A DNA stretch of 51,898 bases from CAMDBL01 sp964498125 (GTDB taxonomy: Bacteria > Pseudomonadota > Alphaproteobacteria > Rhizobiales > Hyphomicrobiaceae), in NCBI GenBank assembly GCA_964498125.1, contig CAZCGE010000007.1:1-51898 (forward strand), read 5' to 3'. The notes under the pieces are model-generated. The model did no database searches and had not been told where the DNA came from. It was given only the letters and a program-made list of their open reading frames with translations. Shown piece by piece: positions 41,668-51,083 of this stretch (its first letter is position 1; the number at the start of each line of letters is the position of its first letter). The position numbers were made by a program, and so were the translations under genes.

Positions 41668-44016
41668 ATGGACAAGATCAATGCCCGCATCGCCAAGGAG
41701 CTGAGCGTCGGCGTACAGCAGGTGGCCGCCGCCGTCGCGTTGCTCGGCGAAGGCTCGACCGTGCCGTTCATCGCGCGCTATCGCAAAGAGAAGACCGGGG
41801 GTCTCGACGACACGCAATTGCGCAAGCTGGAGGAGCGGCTCGGCTACCTCGGCGAGCTGGAGGAGCGTCGCGCCACGGTGCTGAAAAGCATCGAGGAGCA
41901 GGGCAAGTTGACGCCGGAGCTGTCGCGCTCGATCAACGCGGCCGACAGCAAAGTGGCGCTGGAGGACATCTATGCGCCCTACAAGCCCAAGCGCCGCACC
42001 AAGGCGCAGATCGCGCGCGAGGCCGGGCTCGAACCGCTGATGCAGGCGCTGCTGGCCAATCCCGCCCTGACGCCGGAAGCCGAGGCGGCGAAATACGTCG
42101 ATGCTGACAAGGGCGTGGCCGACGCGAAGACCGCGCTGGAGGGCGCCCGCGCCATCCTGATCGAGCGCATCGGCGAGACGCCCAATCTGGTGGGCACCTT
42201 GCGCGAATGGCTGTGGGACAACGGCGTCATGATCTCGAAGGTTGGCAAGGGCAAGGACGCTGAGGGCGCCAAATTCTCCGACTACTTCGATTTCAGCCAG
42301 AAGCTCCGGGAGCTGCCCTCGCACCGCATGCTGGCCTTGCTGCGCGGGCGCAATGAAGACGTGCTCGACCTCGATCTCGATGTGCCGCGGGAGGCCGGCA
42401 AGGCGCATCCCGCCGACGCCCGGATCATGGTGGCGGTGGGCATCGCCGATCGTGGCCGTCCCGCCGATCGCTGGCTTACTGACAGCGTGCGGTTGGCCTG
42501 GAAGGCGCGACTGCATGTCTCCCTGTCGGTCGATCTGCTGACCCGCGCCAAGGACAAGGCCGATGCCGAGGCCATTGCCGTGTTCTCGAAGAACATCAAG
42601 GATCTGATGCTGGCCGCTCCGGCCGGTCCGCGCGCCACCATGGGCCTCGATCCCGGCATCCGCACCGGCGTCAAGGTGGCCGTGGTCGATGCCACCGGCA
42701 AGGTGCTGGATACCGCGACGGTCTACCCGCACGAGCCACGTCGCGACTGGACTGGATCGCTGGCGACGCTGGCGGCGCTGTGCCTCAAATATAAGGTGGA
42801 TCTCATCGCCATCGGCAACGGCACCGCCAGTCGCGAGACCGACAAGCTCGCCGCCGAGCTGATGCAGAAAATGCCGCAGCTGAAACTGACCAAGGCGATG
42901 GTGTCGGAAGCTGGCGCCTCGGTCTATTCGGCCTCCGAACTCGCCGCCAACGAGTTCCCCGACCTCGATGTGTCGCTGCGCGGCGCCGTCTCGATCGCGC
43001 GCCGCCTGCAGGATCCACTGGCCGAATTGGTCAAGATCGAGTCCAAGGCGATCGGCGTTGGCCAGTACCAGCATGACGTCGATCAATCAGGCCTTGCCCG
43101 CTCGCTCGACGCGGTGGTCGAGGATTGCGTCAACTCGGTCGGCGTCGATGTCAACATGGCCTCGGCGCCGCTGCTGGCGCGCGTGTCGGGTCTCAACCAG
43201 ACGCTGGCCAGCAACATCGTCGCCTTCCGCGACGCCAACGGCGCCTTCAAGTCGCGCGCGGCCCTGAAGAAGGTGCCCCGCCTCGGGCCGAAAGCCTTCG
43301 AGCAGGCGGCGGGCTTCCTGCGCGTCATGGGCGCCAGCAATCCGCTCGACGGCTCGGCCGTGCACCCGGAAGCCTATCCGCTGGTCGAGCGCATCGCCGA
43401 GGCGACCAAGCGGCCGGTCAAGGCGATGATCGGTGATCGGGGGTTCTTGCAAGCCCTGAAGCCGGCGCAATTCGCAGATGCCCAATTCGGCGAGCCGACC
43501 ATCGCCGATATTCTGCTCGAGCTGGAGAAGCCCGGCCGCGACCCGCGCCCCGAGTTCAAGACCGCGACGTTCCAGGAGGGCGTGGAGAAGCTGTCGGATC
43601 TCAAACCCGGCATGGCGCTGGAAGGCGTCGTCACCAACGTCACCAACTTCGGCGCGTTCGTCGATATCGGCGTGCATCAGGATGGCCTGGTGCACATTTC
43701 CGAGATGGCCGACCGCTTCATCAAGGACCCGCACGAGGTGGCGAAAGCCGGCGACGTGGTCAAGGTGCGGGTCAAGGAGGTCGATGTGGCGAGGAAGCGC
43801 GTGGCGCTGACCATGAAGTCGGGCGCGATCGATGCGGGTGCACCGCGCGGGGCACAGGTTGGCGCTGGCGCGAGCCGCCCCGCCCAAGCCAGCCCGCCGT
43901 CCCGCCCAGTCTCGGGCGGATCACGCCCGGCCCCGGCCGACCAGCATGCTGGCGCTGGCGGCGAGAGCGCACTGGCCGCCGCGCTGAGGCGCGCGCAGGA
44001 GCAAGGGAAGCGGTGA
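41668..44016 (+). CDS. tex: Tex family RNA-binding transcriptional accessory protein
   Basis: A 782-residue cytoplasmic protein with the Tex architecture. It has an N-terminal helical region, a YqgF/RNase-H-like fold with GLDPGIRTGVKVAVVDATG (from about 327), helix-hairpin-helix motifs (from about 493), and a C-terminal S1 RNA-binding domain GVVTNVTNFGAFVDIGVHQD (from about 653). The last 60 residues are Ala/Pro/Ser-rich and low complexity. Tex binds nucleic acid and affects transcription and stress survival in several bacteria. Complete, with a usual length. Confidence 0.94.
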   Translation: MDKINARIAKELSVGVQQVAAAVALLGEGSTVPFIARYRKEKTGGLDDTQLRKLEERLGYLGELEERRATVLKSIEEQGKLTPELSRSINAADSKVALEDIYAPYKPKRRTKAQIAREAGLEPLMQALLANPALTPEAEAAKYVDADKGVADAKTALEGARAILIERIGETPNLVGTLREWLWDNGVMISKVGKGKDAEGAKFSDYFDFSQKLRELPSHRMLALLRGRNEDVLDLDLDVPREAGKAHPADARIMVAVGIADRGRPADRWLTDSVRLAWKARLHVSLSVDLLTRAKDKADAEAIAVFSKNIKDLMLAAPAGPRATMGLDPGIRTGVKVAVVDATGKVLDTATVYPHEPRRDWTGSLATLAALCLKYKVDLIAIGNGTASRETDKLAAELMQKMPQLKLTKAMVSEAGASVYSASELAANEFPDLDVSLRGAVSIARRLQDPLAELVKIESKAIGVGQYQHDVDQSGLARSLDAVVEDCVNSVGVDVNMASAPLLARVSGLNQTLASNIVAFRDANGAFKSRAALKKVPRLGPKAFEQAAGFLRVMGASNPLDGSAVHPEAYPLVERIAEATKRPVKAMIGDRGFLQALKPAQFADAQFGEPTIADILLELEKPGRDPRPEFKTATFQEGVEKLSDLKPGMALEGVVTNVTNFGAFVDIGVHQDGLVHISEMADRFIKDPHEVAKAGDVVKVRVKEVDVARKRVALTMKSGAIDAGAPRGAQVGAGASRPAQASPPSRPVSGGSRPAPADQHAGAGGESALAAALRRAQEQGKR

Positions 44017-44128
44017 AGCGATGGCGTTGTCTGAGTGTGCTATGGCCATGCACGAGGCAGGCTGTGCCGTCTTTGATGGGCTCAGCCAGTGAGCAGAGTT
44101 AGACGGACCACGAAACGAGGTTGCACCC

Positions 44129-45274
44129 ATGCTCGCCTGCCGTGACCTGTTCGACATCCCGCGCGACGTGGCCTATCTGAGCGCCGCCTCCTACAGCCCA
44201 TTGCCGCTCGCCACGCAGGCCGCCGGGCGCGCGGCGGTCGGCAACAAGGGCCGGCCCTGGCAGTTGGGGCCCGAGTTCATCCTGCAGCAGAATGAGCGCG
44301 TGCGGGGCGCCGCCGCCCGGCTGATCGGCGCCGAGGCCGGCGACGTGGCGATCGTCCCCTCGGTGGGCTACGGCGTGGCTTCGGCGGCGAAGTTTCTCGT
44401 CGTGCCGCGTGGTGGCCGCGTGCTGGTGCTGGCCGACGATCACACGTCGCCGGTGCTCGAATGGCACGCACGGGCACAGGCCGGCGGCTTCACCGTCGAG
44501 ACGATCGCGGTGCCGGGCGACGGCGACTGGACCAGCGCCGTACTGTCGAGCATTGCGCGCAAGGATGCCGCTCCCTTGGCGCTGGCCTCGATCTCGTCGG
44601 TCCACTGGGCCGATGGCGCCATGCTCGACATCCACGCCATCGCCGCTGCGCTGCGTCGCCAGGGCAGCGCGCTGCTGGTTGACGCCACCCAGGCTGTCGG
44701 TGTGGTGTCCATCGATGTGCGGGCGTTCGATCCAGACGTCCTGGTGTTCCCGACCTACAAATGGCTGCTTGGGCCCTATGGCCGCGCCTTCATGTATGTG
44801 GCCAAGCGCCATCACGGTGGCATTCCGCTGGAACAGACCAGCATCGGGCGACGCAATGTGCGCGCCGAGAACGACATCTACTTCCAGGACCTGGCCTATC
44901 TACCCGACGCCCGCCGTTACGACATGGGCGAGCGCGACCATTTCCTCTCCATACCGATGACCTCGGCCAGCCTGGACCTCGTGCATGAGCTGACGCCTGA
45001 TGCCATTGCGCAACGAACGCAACAGCTGACGGCGCGCTTGGCGGACGGTCTGGCCGGCCTGCCGGTCGCGTTCACGCCGGCGCGCCACCGCTCCCCGCAC
45101 ATCCTCTCGCTCGGATTTCCGCGCGGCGTGCCGGCCGATCTCGCCGGGCGGCTCGCCAAGGCCAACGTGTATGGCGCCATGCGGCTCGGCCGCCTGCGCC
45201 TGTCGCCGCACGTCTACAACGATGAGATCGACTGCGATCGCGCCATTGCGGCCCTGCAAGCGGTGTTGGCGTAG
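44129..45274 (+). CDS. Aminotransferase class V-fold PLP-dependent enzyme
   Basis: A 381-residue PLP enzyme of the class V (cysteine desulfurase/isopenicillin epimerase) fold. The cofactor Lys is likely Lys211 in FPTYKWLLGPYG; an Asp in LLVDATQAVG binds the pyridine nitrogen. PSVGYGVASAAKFLV is the phosphate-binding start. The substrate is not evident: it does not match a full cysteine-desulfurase Cys loop. It stands between tex and the convergent exporter operon. Confidence 0.85.
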   Translation: MLACRDLFDIPRDVAYLSAASYSPLPLATQAAGRAAVGNKGRPWQLGPEFILQQNERVRGAAARLIGAEAGDVAIVPSVGYGVASAAKFLVVPRGGRVLVLADDHTSPVLEWHARAQAGGFTVETIAVPGDGDWTSAVLSSIARKDAAPLALASISSVHWADGAMLDIHAIAAALRRQGSALLVDATQAVGVVSIDVRAFDPDVLVFPTYKWLLGPYGRAFMYVAKRHHGGIPLEQTSIGRRNVRAENDIYFQDLAYLPDARRYDMGERDHFLSIPMTSASLDLVHELTPDAIAQRTQQLTARLADGLAGLPVAFTPARHRSPHILSLGFPRGVPADLAGRLAKANVYGAMRLGRLRLSPHVYNDEIDCDRAIAALQAVLA

Positions 45275-45389
45275 GCGCTTGGCTTCGAGCCGATGCCGCT
45301 GCGTTACGCGACCGGCTCAGCCACGTATGGTTCTCCAGCCACGCTGCAGGGTGAATGCGCCCCCGCGATCATCGTCCCCGCCGGGCGGC

Positions 45390-46418
45390 CTAATCCTTGC
45401 GGAAAAACGCATCGACCCGCATGCCGGGCAGCAGCGGCAGGTTGCCGTCGAGGTCGATGGTGACCTCCAGGACTTCGACGTCGGTCGGCCGGCGCGCACC
45501 GCGATTGCCCAGGCGCGGGGCGGCAAGCGTCGGCGCAATGGCCGAGACCTTGCCCTCGAAGTCACGGCCAGGAAAGCCGGCGCCACGCACGAACGCGCGC
45601 TGGCCACGCTTGATCTTGGCGGCGTCGGCCTCGTCGACCTCGGCTTTGACGCGCAACAGGTAGGCATTGCCGACCACGGCGAGAATCTGCTCGGGCGAAG
45701 GGGCCACCATCTCGCCGACCTTGGCATTGAGGATGAGCACGGTGCCGGTGATCGGCGAACGAATGCGGGTGCGCTGCAGCATGGTCTCGGCGATCTCGAC
45801 CTCGGTGCGTGACGTGGTGAGTGCGGCTTCCAGGCGGGTCGGTGGTGGCAGGCCTGGCTTCACCTGGGCGCTGGCAAAAGTGGTTCGCTCGCGTTGCAGA
45901 CGATCGCGGGCGTCGGTCAATCGCTTCATGGCGCTGGTCAGCATGCCATCGGCGCCAGAGGCGCCCTTGCGGCGCGCCGTGAGGGCAAAATCCACCTCGA
46001 AGCGGGCGTTGGTGACAGAGCGTGCCGCGGCATAAAAGGCATCCTCTGCCTTGTTGATCTGATCGCGGCTGGTGTTGGCAGGCTGCGCATCTCGCTCGCG
46101 CTGACGCACGCTCACCTCGGTTTCAGCAGCGGTGAGGCGGGCGCGGGGCTCGTCGTCCTCGAGGCGCAAGACCACCTCGTCCTGCTCGATAAAGCCGTTG
46201 ACGGGAACCGGCAGCTCGGCCACGCGGCCGAGCATGGCAGCTCCCATCTTGTATTCTCCAGACAATGGCTCGACCCGACCTGGGGCCGCGGCCAGCCAGG
46301 GGACCTCCTTGACCGCGGCCTGGGAGACCGGCTTGGCCGTCCCGAAGACCAGGTATGCGCCAAAGGCCGCGGCACCGATCAGTACCAGGAGGACAATCTT
46401 GCTGATGATCTTGACCAT
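45390..46418 (-). CDS. HlyD/DevB-type membrane fusion protein of ABC exporter
   Basis: A 342-residue periplasmic adaptor with an N-terminal membrane anchor (residues 5-27), a lipoyl-like strand ARVEPLSGEYKMGA, a long coiled coil (about 90-200, Glu/Arg/Ala-rich), RSPITGTVLILNAKVGE and barrel segments. It links an inner-membrane ABC pump to an outer-membrane TolC-type channel. With the ATPase and permease upstream it forms a DevBCA-like exporter, known for glycolipid export in heterocyst-forming cyanobacteria. No TolC gene is nearby. It is 139 bp downstream of the ATPase gene. Confidence 0.84.
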   Translation of the reverse strand: MVKIISKIVLLVLIGAAAFGAYLVFGTAKPVSQAAVKEVPWLAAAPGRVEPLSGEYKMGAAMLGRVAELPVPVNGFIEQDEVVLRLEDDEPRARLTAAETEVSVRQRERDAQPANTSRDQINKAEDAFYAAARSVTNARFEVDFALTARRKGASGADGMLTSAMKRLTDARDRLQRERTTFASAQVKPGLPPPTRLEAALTTSRTEVEIAETMLQRTRIRSPITGTVLILNAKVGEMVAPSPEQILAVVGNAYLLRVKAEVDEADAAKIKRGQRAFVRGAGFPGRDFEGKVSAIAPTLAAPRLGNRGARRPTDVEVLEVTIDLDGNLPLLPGMRVDAFFRKD

Positions 46419-46557
46419 GTCCGGCTCACCGTTCCTGCCTCACGCCGCGTCCAAGCGTTCGCGGCGTCATTGATGTCCTGAGTCACGGGCTGGTTCAAGT
46501 CGGCGCGCGCGACATCGCTCGGTTACAATTGGGTTGCAAACTGGAAACAATGGGCCA

Positions 46558-47319
46558 TCAGGCGGCGAGCACGAGGCTGTTGCGCGCCGGCTTTGCGGGC
46601 CGTTCGTCGCCGACGATCACGCCATCCTCGATGCGGATGATGCGATCGGCGTAGGGCAGCGTGCGGTGGTCGTGGGTGACGGCGAGCACGGCGCGGCTGG
46701 AGTCCTTTGCGACCTTGGCGAGCAGTTCCATGGCCGCCTTGCCGCTTTCGGCATCGAGGGCGGCAGTCGGCTCGTCGGCGAGCACGACCGTGGGTGAGCC
46801 GGCCAGCGCGCGGGCGAGGCCGACGCGCTGCTTCTGGCCGCCACTGAGCTGGCCCGGATAGGCGCCGGCGCGATGGCCCAGGCCGACTTCCTGCAGCGCC
46901 TTGTGCGTGAGCTTCCAGGCCGCCTCGCCACGTACGCCGCGGACATCGAGCGCCAGCATGATGTTCTCGGCCGCCGTCAGCGTCGGGAACAGGTTGTAGG
47001 CCTGGAAGACGAAGCCGACGCGATCGCGCCGCAGCCGCGCCAAGCCCTCGGCATCCAGGCCCTCGGTGGAGATGCCGTTGATGCGAACATGGCCTTCGCC
47101 GGGGCTCAAGATGCAACCGATGATTGAAAGAAGCGTGGTCTTGCCGCTGCCGGAAGGGCCCATCAACAGGGTCAACTCGCCGGCATTGAGCTGGACGTCG
47201 ACGCCTTTCAGGGCCTGGACGGCGCCGGCGCCCGAACCCAGCGTCTTGCGGATGCCGCAGGCCTCCAGAAGGACGCGTCCGCCGTTGGTTGCTGGTGCTG
47301 TGTGCGCTGGGTTGGTCAT
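46558..47319 (-). CDS. ABC transporter ATP-binding protein (DevA-like)
   Basis: A 253-residue ATPase with Walker A GPSGSGKTT (54-62), signature LSGGQKQR (158-165), Walker B VVLADEPTA (178-186) and an H-loop in VTHDHR. It belongs to the MacB/LolD/DevA group that power peptide, lipid or glycolipid export. The start at 47319 follows GGAG eight bases upstream; an in-frame GTG three codons earlier is less likely. It lies between the permease and adaptor genes in the same operon. Confidence 0.9.
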   Translation of the reverse strand: MTNPAHTAPATNGGRVLLEACGIRKTLGSGAGAVQALKGVDVQLNAGELTLLMGPSGSGKTTLLSIIGCILSPGEGHVRINGISTEGLDAEGLARLRRDRVGFVFQAYNLFPTLTAAENIMLALDVRGVRGEAAWKLTHKALQEVGLGHRAGAYPGQLSGGQKQRVGLARALAGSPTVVLADEPTAALDAESGKAAMELLAKVAKDSSRAVLAVTHDHRTLPYADRIIRIEDGVIVGDERPAKPARNSLVLAA

Positions 47320-47392
47320 GGTCCTCACTCCTGTCGACTGGGCCGCTGCTGCGGTGTGTGAGGAGAAGATGTCCTAAAACCGCGGTTGTGGC

Positions 47393-47408
47393 TGTTCCCG
47401 TGGGCACA
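47393..47408. promoter_or_regulatory. Palindrome TGTTCC-N4-GGCACA upstream of the ATPase gene
   Basis: TGTTCCCGTGGGCACA is a dyad with one mismatch, 74 bp upstream of the ATPase start codon and 25 bp beyond the permease stop. It resembles the site at 49370-49385. It may be an operator; no regulator is known. Confidence 0.25.
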
Positions 47409-47432
47409 GCATCATGGTTAATAGACCACGTT

Positions 47433-48650
47433 TCAGCGACTGAAGACAGTGGCGGGGTCAATTCGCGTCACTTTGAGGATGGCCGATAGCGCCGCCAGCG
47501 TGCACATGCCGATGGTCAGGCAGAACATGCCCAGGGCGAGTTCGGGTGTCATGACGATGACCAGGGTGGTGTCCTGGGTTGCCCAGATGATCAACAGGCT
47601 GAGGGCCAGGCCGAGGGCATAGCCGATCACCGCGCTGAGCAGCGCCTGCATGAGGATCACGCGGTGGATATAGCTGCCCGAGGCGCCCAGCGCGCGCAGG
47701 GTCGCGAACTCGTTGAGGTGGTCCTTGGTGCTGGCATAGAGCGTCTGGGCGACGATGACGATGCCGACGATGATGCCGAGGATGGCGCCGGCGATGAGCG
47801 CCGAGCCGGCGCCGGTCTGGAACAGCCAGTAATCGAGGCTGCGCTTGCGGAATTCCTGTTGTGTCAGCACCTCCGCATCGGGCAAACGGGCGGCCAGCGC
47901 GCTGCGCACGGTCTCCAGGTTAGCGCCGGCGGTCAGGTTGATCAGCGTATAGGTCGCCTGATCGCGGCCAGCATCCAGGTAGGAGCGGGCGCGCGCCAGG
48001 TTCGTGAACACATACGGCATGGTCGTGAATGAGCGGATGCCCGAGGTCAGGGTGGTGACGGTGACGGTCTGGCCGTTGAGCTCGGCGACGGCGCCGTTGG
48101 CGCTGATGCCCAGATCCTCGAAATAGGTGCGGTCGACCGCCACGGCCGCAGGCGCCGCAAGGGAATCGAGGCTGCCCTCGACGATATTCCAGGGCACCGT
48201 GCTGCCGGGCTGCAGGCTCGAGCCGACGATCAGCACAGCGGTCACGCCACCTTTGGGCTTGCGCCAGGCACCAAAGCCGACGACCAGGTCTTCGGCACGG
48301 GCAACGCCGGGGGTGGATAGCGCCGCGTGGCGCTCGCGGCCGTTGAGGAAGGCTGGATCATCGAAGCTCTTGGTTCCCAGTGGTATGATCCACAGATCGG
48401 CTTCCGACTGGTCGAGCATGGCGGCGATCATGCGCTCCGAGCCGATGTAGAGCCCGAGCTGTACGGCAACCAGCACCACCGAGAACAGGATGCCGACCAG
48501 CGTCACGGCCAGGCTGAGGTGGTCGTGGAACAAATTGCGATAGGCCAGGCGCGCGATCATCGAGATCGGCATCGGCTGTGAGTCGAGCGCCATATCGTCG
48601 GCTATGGCGCTCTTTTGGGTCGGACCTGGACTGTTGCTGCCCGCTTGCAT
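47433..48650 (-). CDS. ABC transporter permease (DevC-like)
   Basis: A 405-residue permease. It starts with a helix (AVTLVGILFSVVLVAVQLGLYIG, about 48-70), followed by a large periplasmic domain with SEADLWIIPLGTKSFDDPAF, then three C-terminal helices (about 280-400). This arrangement and the ADLWI-P-GT-SFD motif match the DevC family. An AGAGGGG ribosome site precedes 48650. First gene of the exporter operon (permease, ATPase, adaptor). Cargo unknown. Confidence 0.84.
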   Translation of the reverse strand: MQAGSNSPGPTQKSAIADDMALDSQPMPISMIARLAYRNLFHDHLSLAVTLVGILFSVVLVAVQLGLYIGSERMIAAMLDQSEADLWIIPLGTKSFDDPAFLNGRERHAALSTPGVARAEDLVVGFGAWRKPKGGVTAVLIVGSSLQPGSTVPWNIVEGSLDSLAAPAAVAVDRTYFEDLGISANGAVAELNGQTVTVTTLTSGIRSFTTMPYVFTNLARARSYLDAGRDQATYTLINLTAGANLETVRSALAARLPDAEVLTQQEFRKRSLDYWLFQTGAGSALIAGAILGIIVGIVIVAQTLYASTKDHLNEFATLRALGASGSYIHRVILMQALLSAVIGYALGLALSLLIIWATQDTTLVIVMTPELALGMFCLTIGMCTLAALSAILKVTRIDPATVFSR

Positions 48651-48700
48651 CGTTTGCCCCTCTGGCCGCCTGCCGATTCCGGCCAGTGTTACCGCCTCGG

Positions 48701-49276
48701 CTATTCAACGCAAGGCGCCGCCATCATCACGCCGACGGACGGTAGGAATTTCTGGCACATCGGGCCTGCATTTGCCGTCTCAGATACCGGTGTCAGCTTC
48801 GCTGGCGCCGATAACCGCGGGGTCGCGGGCTCTTGTTGGGCGACGACCTTGGGGGCCTCGACCTTGGCTTCGGCCTTGGGCGGTGCGGCTTCTGCAACCT
48901 TGGCCGTTGTCGCCGGGGCGATCGAGCCGGTCTGAAGTGCGGCGGCCGTGGCAGCTTCGGCCTTGGCAAGCCTGGCAGCTTCGACCTTGGCCATTTCCGC
49001 CTTCTCGATCTCGGCCTTTTCGGCCTTGGCGCGTAACCGGGCCATCTCCAACCGGCGGGCCCGCTCGCGGCGCTCGGCCAGCTCCTCGGGATCGACTTGG
49101 ACCGGGCGGCGCTCGACGCGATAGTGACCATGCTGATGCGTTGGCTGGGCGAGCAGGATGCCGAGCGGCACGCCGACGCCCAATCCGAACCGAACGCCGC
49201 GGGCGTCGGCGGAAGGCGAGAGCAGCGTGCTGGCGGCGAGAAGGGCGGCGGCGGCGGTCAGAAGCTTCGAGGTCAT
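48701..49276 (-). CDS. Exported Ala/Glu/Lys-rich protein with coiled coil
   Basis: A 191-residue protein with a signal peptide (1-28, SADA-R cleavage), a short GVRFGLGVGVPLGILL segment, then a long charged helix (about 60-115, repeated EKAE/KAEA) and a Pro/Ala-rich tail ending in CQKFLPSVGVMMAAPC. A clear AAGGAG lies 8 bases upstream of the ATG at 49276. It could sit at the cell wall or be an outer-membrane-linked structural protein; no family recognised. A longer start at 49336 is rejected because it buries the signal. Confidence 0.62.
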   Translation of the reverse strand: MTSKLLTAAAALLAASTLLSPSADARGVRFGLGVGVPLGILLAQPTHQHGHYRVERRPVQVDPEELAERRERARRLEMARLRAKAEKAEIEKAEMAKVEAARLAKAEAATAAALQTGSIAPATTAKVAEAAPPKAEAKVEAPKVVAQQEPATPRLSAPAKLTPVSETANAGPMCQKFLPSVGVMMAAPCVE

Positions 49277-49607
49277 GACACTACTCCTTGCTGATGTTGG
49301 CTTGGGCCTGAGAAACGCTCCGAGGCGCGATTGCATGAGGACATTCTGCAGGAGAAGGCGTGGGTTCGCTGTTCCGATGGGAACACGGCAGCTGAAAACA
49401 TTGCAGCGCGGCCGCGTGCATCAAACATCGTTAACGTCCGCGTCCGATACTGACCTTCCAGCCGGCGAAAGATTCGATTGATCTTGTCTCGCCGGGAACA
49501 GCGGGATCGGCCGCGTATCCCTAATCTCCCTAGCAAGGTCGAACCCGGCAGGCGCCGGAAAGCAGCAAGACCTGAAGGCACTGCGATCTCACTCAAGGGA
49601 GACAACG
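49277..49607. other. Divergent promoter region
   Basis: About 330 bp between the coiled-coil gene (minus) and DUF2147 (plus). The only obvious structure is the perfect dyad at 49370-49385. I see no gene and no repeat of the window's families. Confidence 0.45.
49370..49385. promoter_or_regulatory. Perfect palindrome TGTTCC-GATG-GGAACA
   Basis: A 16-bp site with perfect 6-bp arms in a divergent promoter region. It is 93 bp upstream of the gene ending at 48701 and about 220 bp upstream of DUF2147. The same spacing and arms with one change appear at 47393-47408. Confidence 0.35.
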
Positions 49608-50018
49608 ATGACCAGCTTCTTCAAGATGGCCCGCCTCGGTTTCGTCATGGCGGTTTCGGCAGCGGGCTCCTCGGCGGCCTTGGCCTCCGGGCCGACCGGC
49701 ACCTGGATCGATCACACCGGCCGCGGCGCCGTCGAGATTGTCGACTGTGGCGGCCGGATGTGCGGTCGCATCGTCTGGCTCAAGGACAGCGCGCACGGCG
49801 ACACCTGCGGCTTGAAGATCATCGGCGACGCCAAGCCGGTTGCCGGCGGCAAGTGGGACAATGGTTGGATCTTTGATCCCGACAGCAACGGCCGCTACAG
49901 CGTCGAAATCACGCCGATGGGCGACCGGCTCAAGGTTGTCGGCTACTCCGGCAGCAAGTTCCTCAGCGAGACGATGATCTGGCGCCGGGCGCCACAGGAT
50001 CTCAAGCGCTGCACCTGA
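49608..50018 (+). CDS. DUF2147 domain-containing exported protein
   Basis: A 136-residue protein with a signal peptide (about 1-27) and one DUF2147 domain: GTWIDHTGRGAVEIVDCGGRMCGRIVWL (about 31-58), two Cys that may form a disulfide, then DNGWIFDPDSNGRYSVEI. Family members are periplasmic or outer-membrane-associated and are often stress-induced; the function is unknown. AGGGAGAC ribosome site upstream. Single gene. Confidence 0.82.
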   Translation: MTSFFKMARLGFVMAVSAAGSSAALASGPTGTWIDHTGRGAVEIVDCGGRMCGRIVWLKDSAHGDTCGLKIIGDAKPVAGGKWDNGWIFDPDSNGRYSVEITPMGDRLKVVGYSGSKFLSETMIWRRAPQDLKRCT

Positions 50019-50056
50019 TCACCAACTCAGGCCAGGTTGCTCTTGCTCCGGGGTTG

Positions 50057-50533
50057 TCAGTTCGAGGCGATTGGTGAAATGAAATCGACAGCGCGCGCCA
50101 AGCCGTTGCAGACGCGCCAGATGCAGGCCGTCGACAGAAATAGCTCGCGCATGCTCTCGTGGTCGCCGAACTGCAGCAGATAGCCGTTGGTGGCGACGCC
50201 GATCGACAATGTGGTGGTGCGGCTGACGACCTGGCTCGATTGAGCGCGATAGACGCTCTCGACCAGCTTGCGCACCAACTCGCGGGCATCGTCCGTCGGC
50301 AATTCGAACAGCTCATGGCCGTCACGAGCTTCGTTGTAAGCGTAGGTGGCCTCGATGCGGATGCGGTGCGGGCGGTAGGCCAGAATATGCAGCTGCAACA
50401 CCTGCTTGCCCTGTGGAAACGCGAAGGCGCGCTCGTCGAGGTCGACCTTGATCACGGCATCGGGCTGCGGCGCCGACACCTCGCGCGCGGCGGTGGAGGC
50501 GATCTCGCGGGTCTTGAGGTCGAAGGCGGGCAT
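50057..50533 (-). CDS. Hypothetical protein (soluble, no recognised domain)
   Basis: A 158-residue protein without signal peptide or membrane helix. The middle shows alternating strands (VLQLHILAYRPHRIRIEATYAYN) and a helix rich in charged residues (TDDARELVRKLVESVYRAQ). A GGAG site precedes the ATG at 50533. A much longer frame to 50809 overlaps a HicB-type gene on the same strand in another frame and is rejected. No family recognised. Confidence 0.6.
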   Translation of the reverse strand: MPAFDLKTREIASTAAREVSAPQPDAVIKVDLDERAFAFPQGKQVLQLHILAYRPHRIRIEATYAYNEARDGHELFELPTDDARELVRKLVESVYRAQSSQVVSRTTTLSIGVATNGYLLQFGDHESMRELFLSTACIWRVCNGLARAVDFISPIASN

Positions 50534-50636
50534 GGCGGTGCAATACTCCGCAACAGATGGTCGGCTCATCGCCGGGGTGGTCCAGTATAACAGGCGCCGA
50601 TGCTGCAATGAAGGCGGCGCGGGTGCGAAGGTTGCC

Positions 50637-51030
50637 TCAAGCGGAGAGTTCTTTTTTCGCGGCGCGCGCCAGGAAACCGGATCGCGTGAGCCCCTGCGAC
50701 TCGGCATGGCGATCAATTGCAACGAGCACATCGGCCGGCAGTGTGATGTTGATGCGCACGGACCTGATCGGCGTGCTTGGCGGATCGACCAGGACGGCCA
50801 CCGCGTCACGGTTCTCGCGCTCCGCCATCAGCGCCTCCATCGCCGAGGGCTGGGGGATCACCTCGCCGTCCTGCGTCAGCCCCTCCAGATGCAGGGCCAA
50901 TGCCTCCCTGGCCATGTCTCGGGCCTCGTCCAGGGGTAGCGCCAGCCGTGATGCAGCCGGGAAGATCGGGGAACGAGACGCCATAGTCGCTGTCTCGATC
51001 CTTGTGGATCAGGGCAATGTAGGGGCGCAT
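50637..51030 (-). pseudogene. HicB-family antitoxin, frameshifted
   Basis: The N-terminal part (MRPYIALIHKDRDSDYGVSF, then PDLPGC ITAGAT) and the rest (LDEARDMAREALALHLEGL, then a ribbon-helix-helix tail NITLPADVLVAIDRHAES) are classic HicB but lie in two different frames. They join at a run of four C on the coding strand (plus-strand GGGG at 50934-50937). Three C would restore GATLDEA, the usual family sequence. So this is a single-base insertion, natural or from sequencing. No HicA toxin gene is adjacent, making it an orphan antitoxin. Confidence 0.78.
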
Positions 51031-51083
51031 GGGAGTCACTACCTTTCGGCCTGGGATTGGTAACAAAACGGCTGAGTTCCTGT

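Noticed and set aside
41644..43086. Long frame antisense to tex
   Set aside because: Same reason: the plus strand codes a complete Tex protein.
50533..50809. N-terminal extension of the hypothetical gene at 50057
   Set aside because: It overlaps the HicB coding region in a different frame and reads as Arg/Pro/Ser-rich noise.
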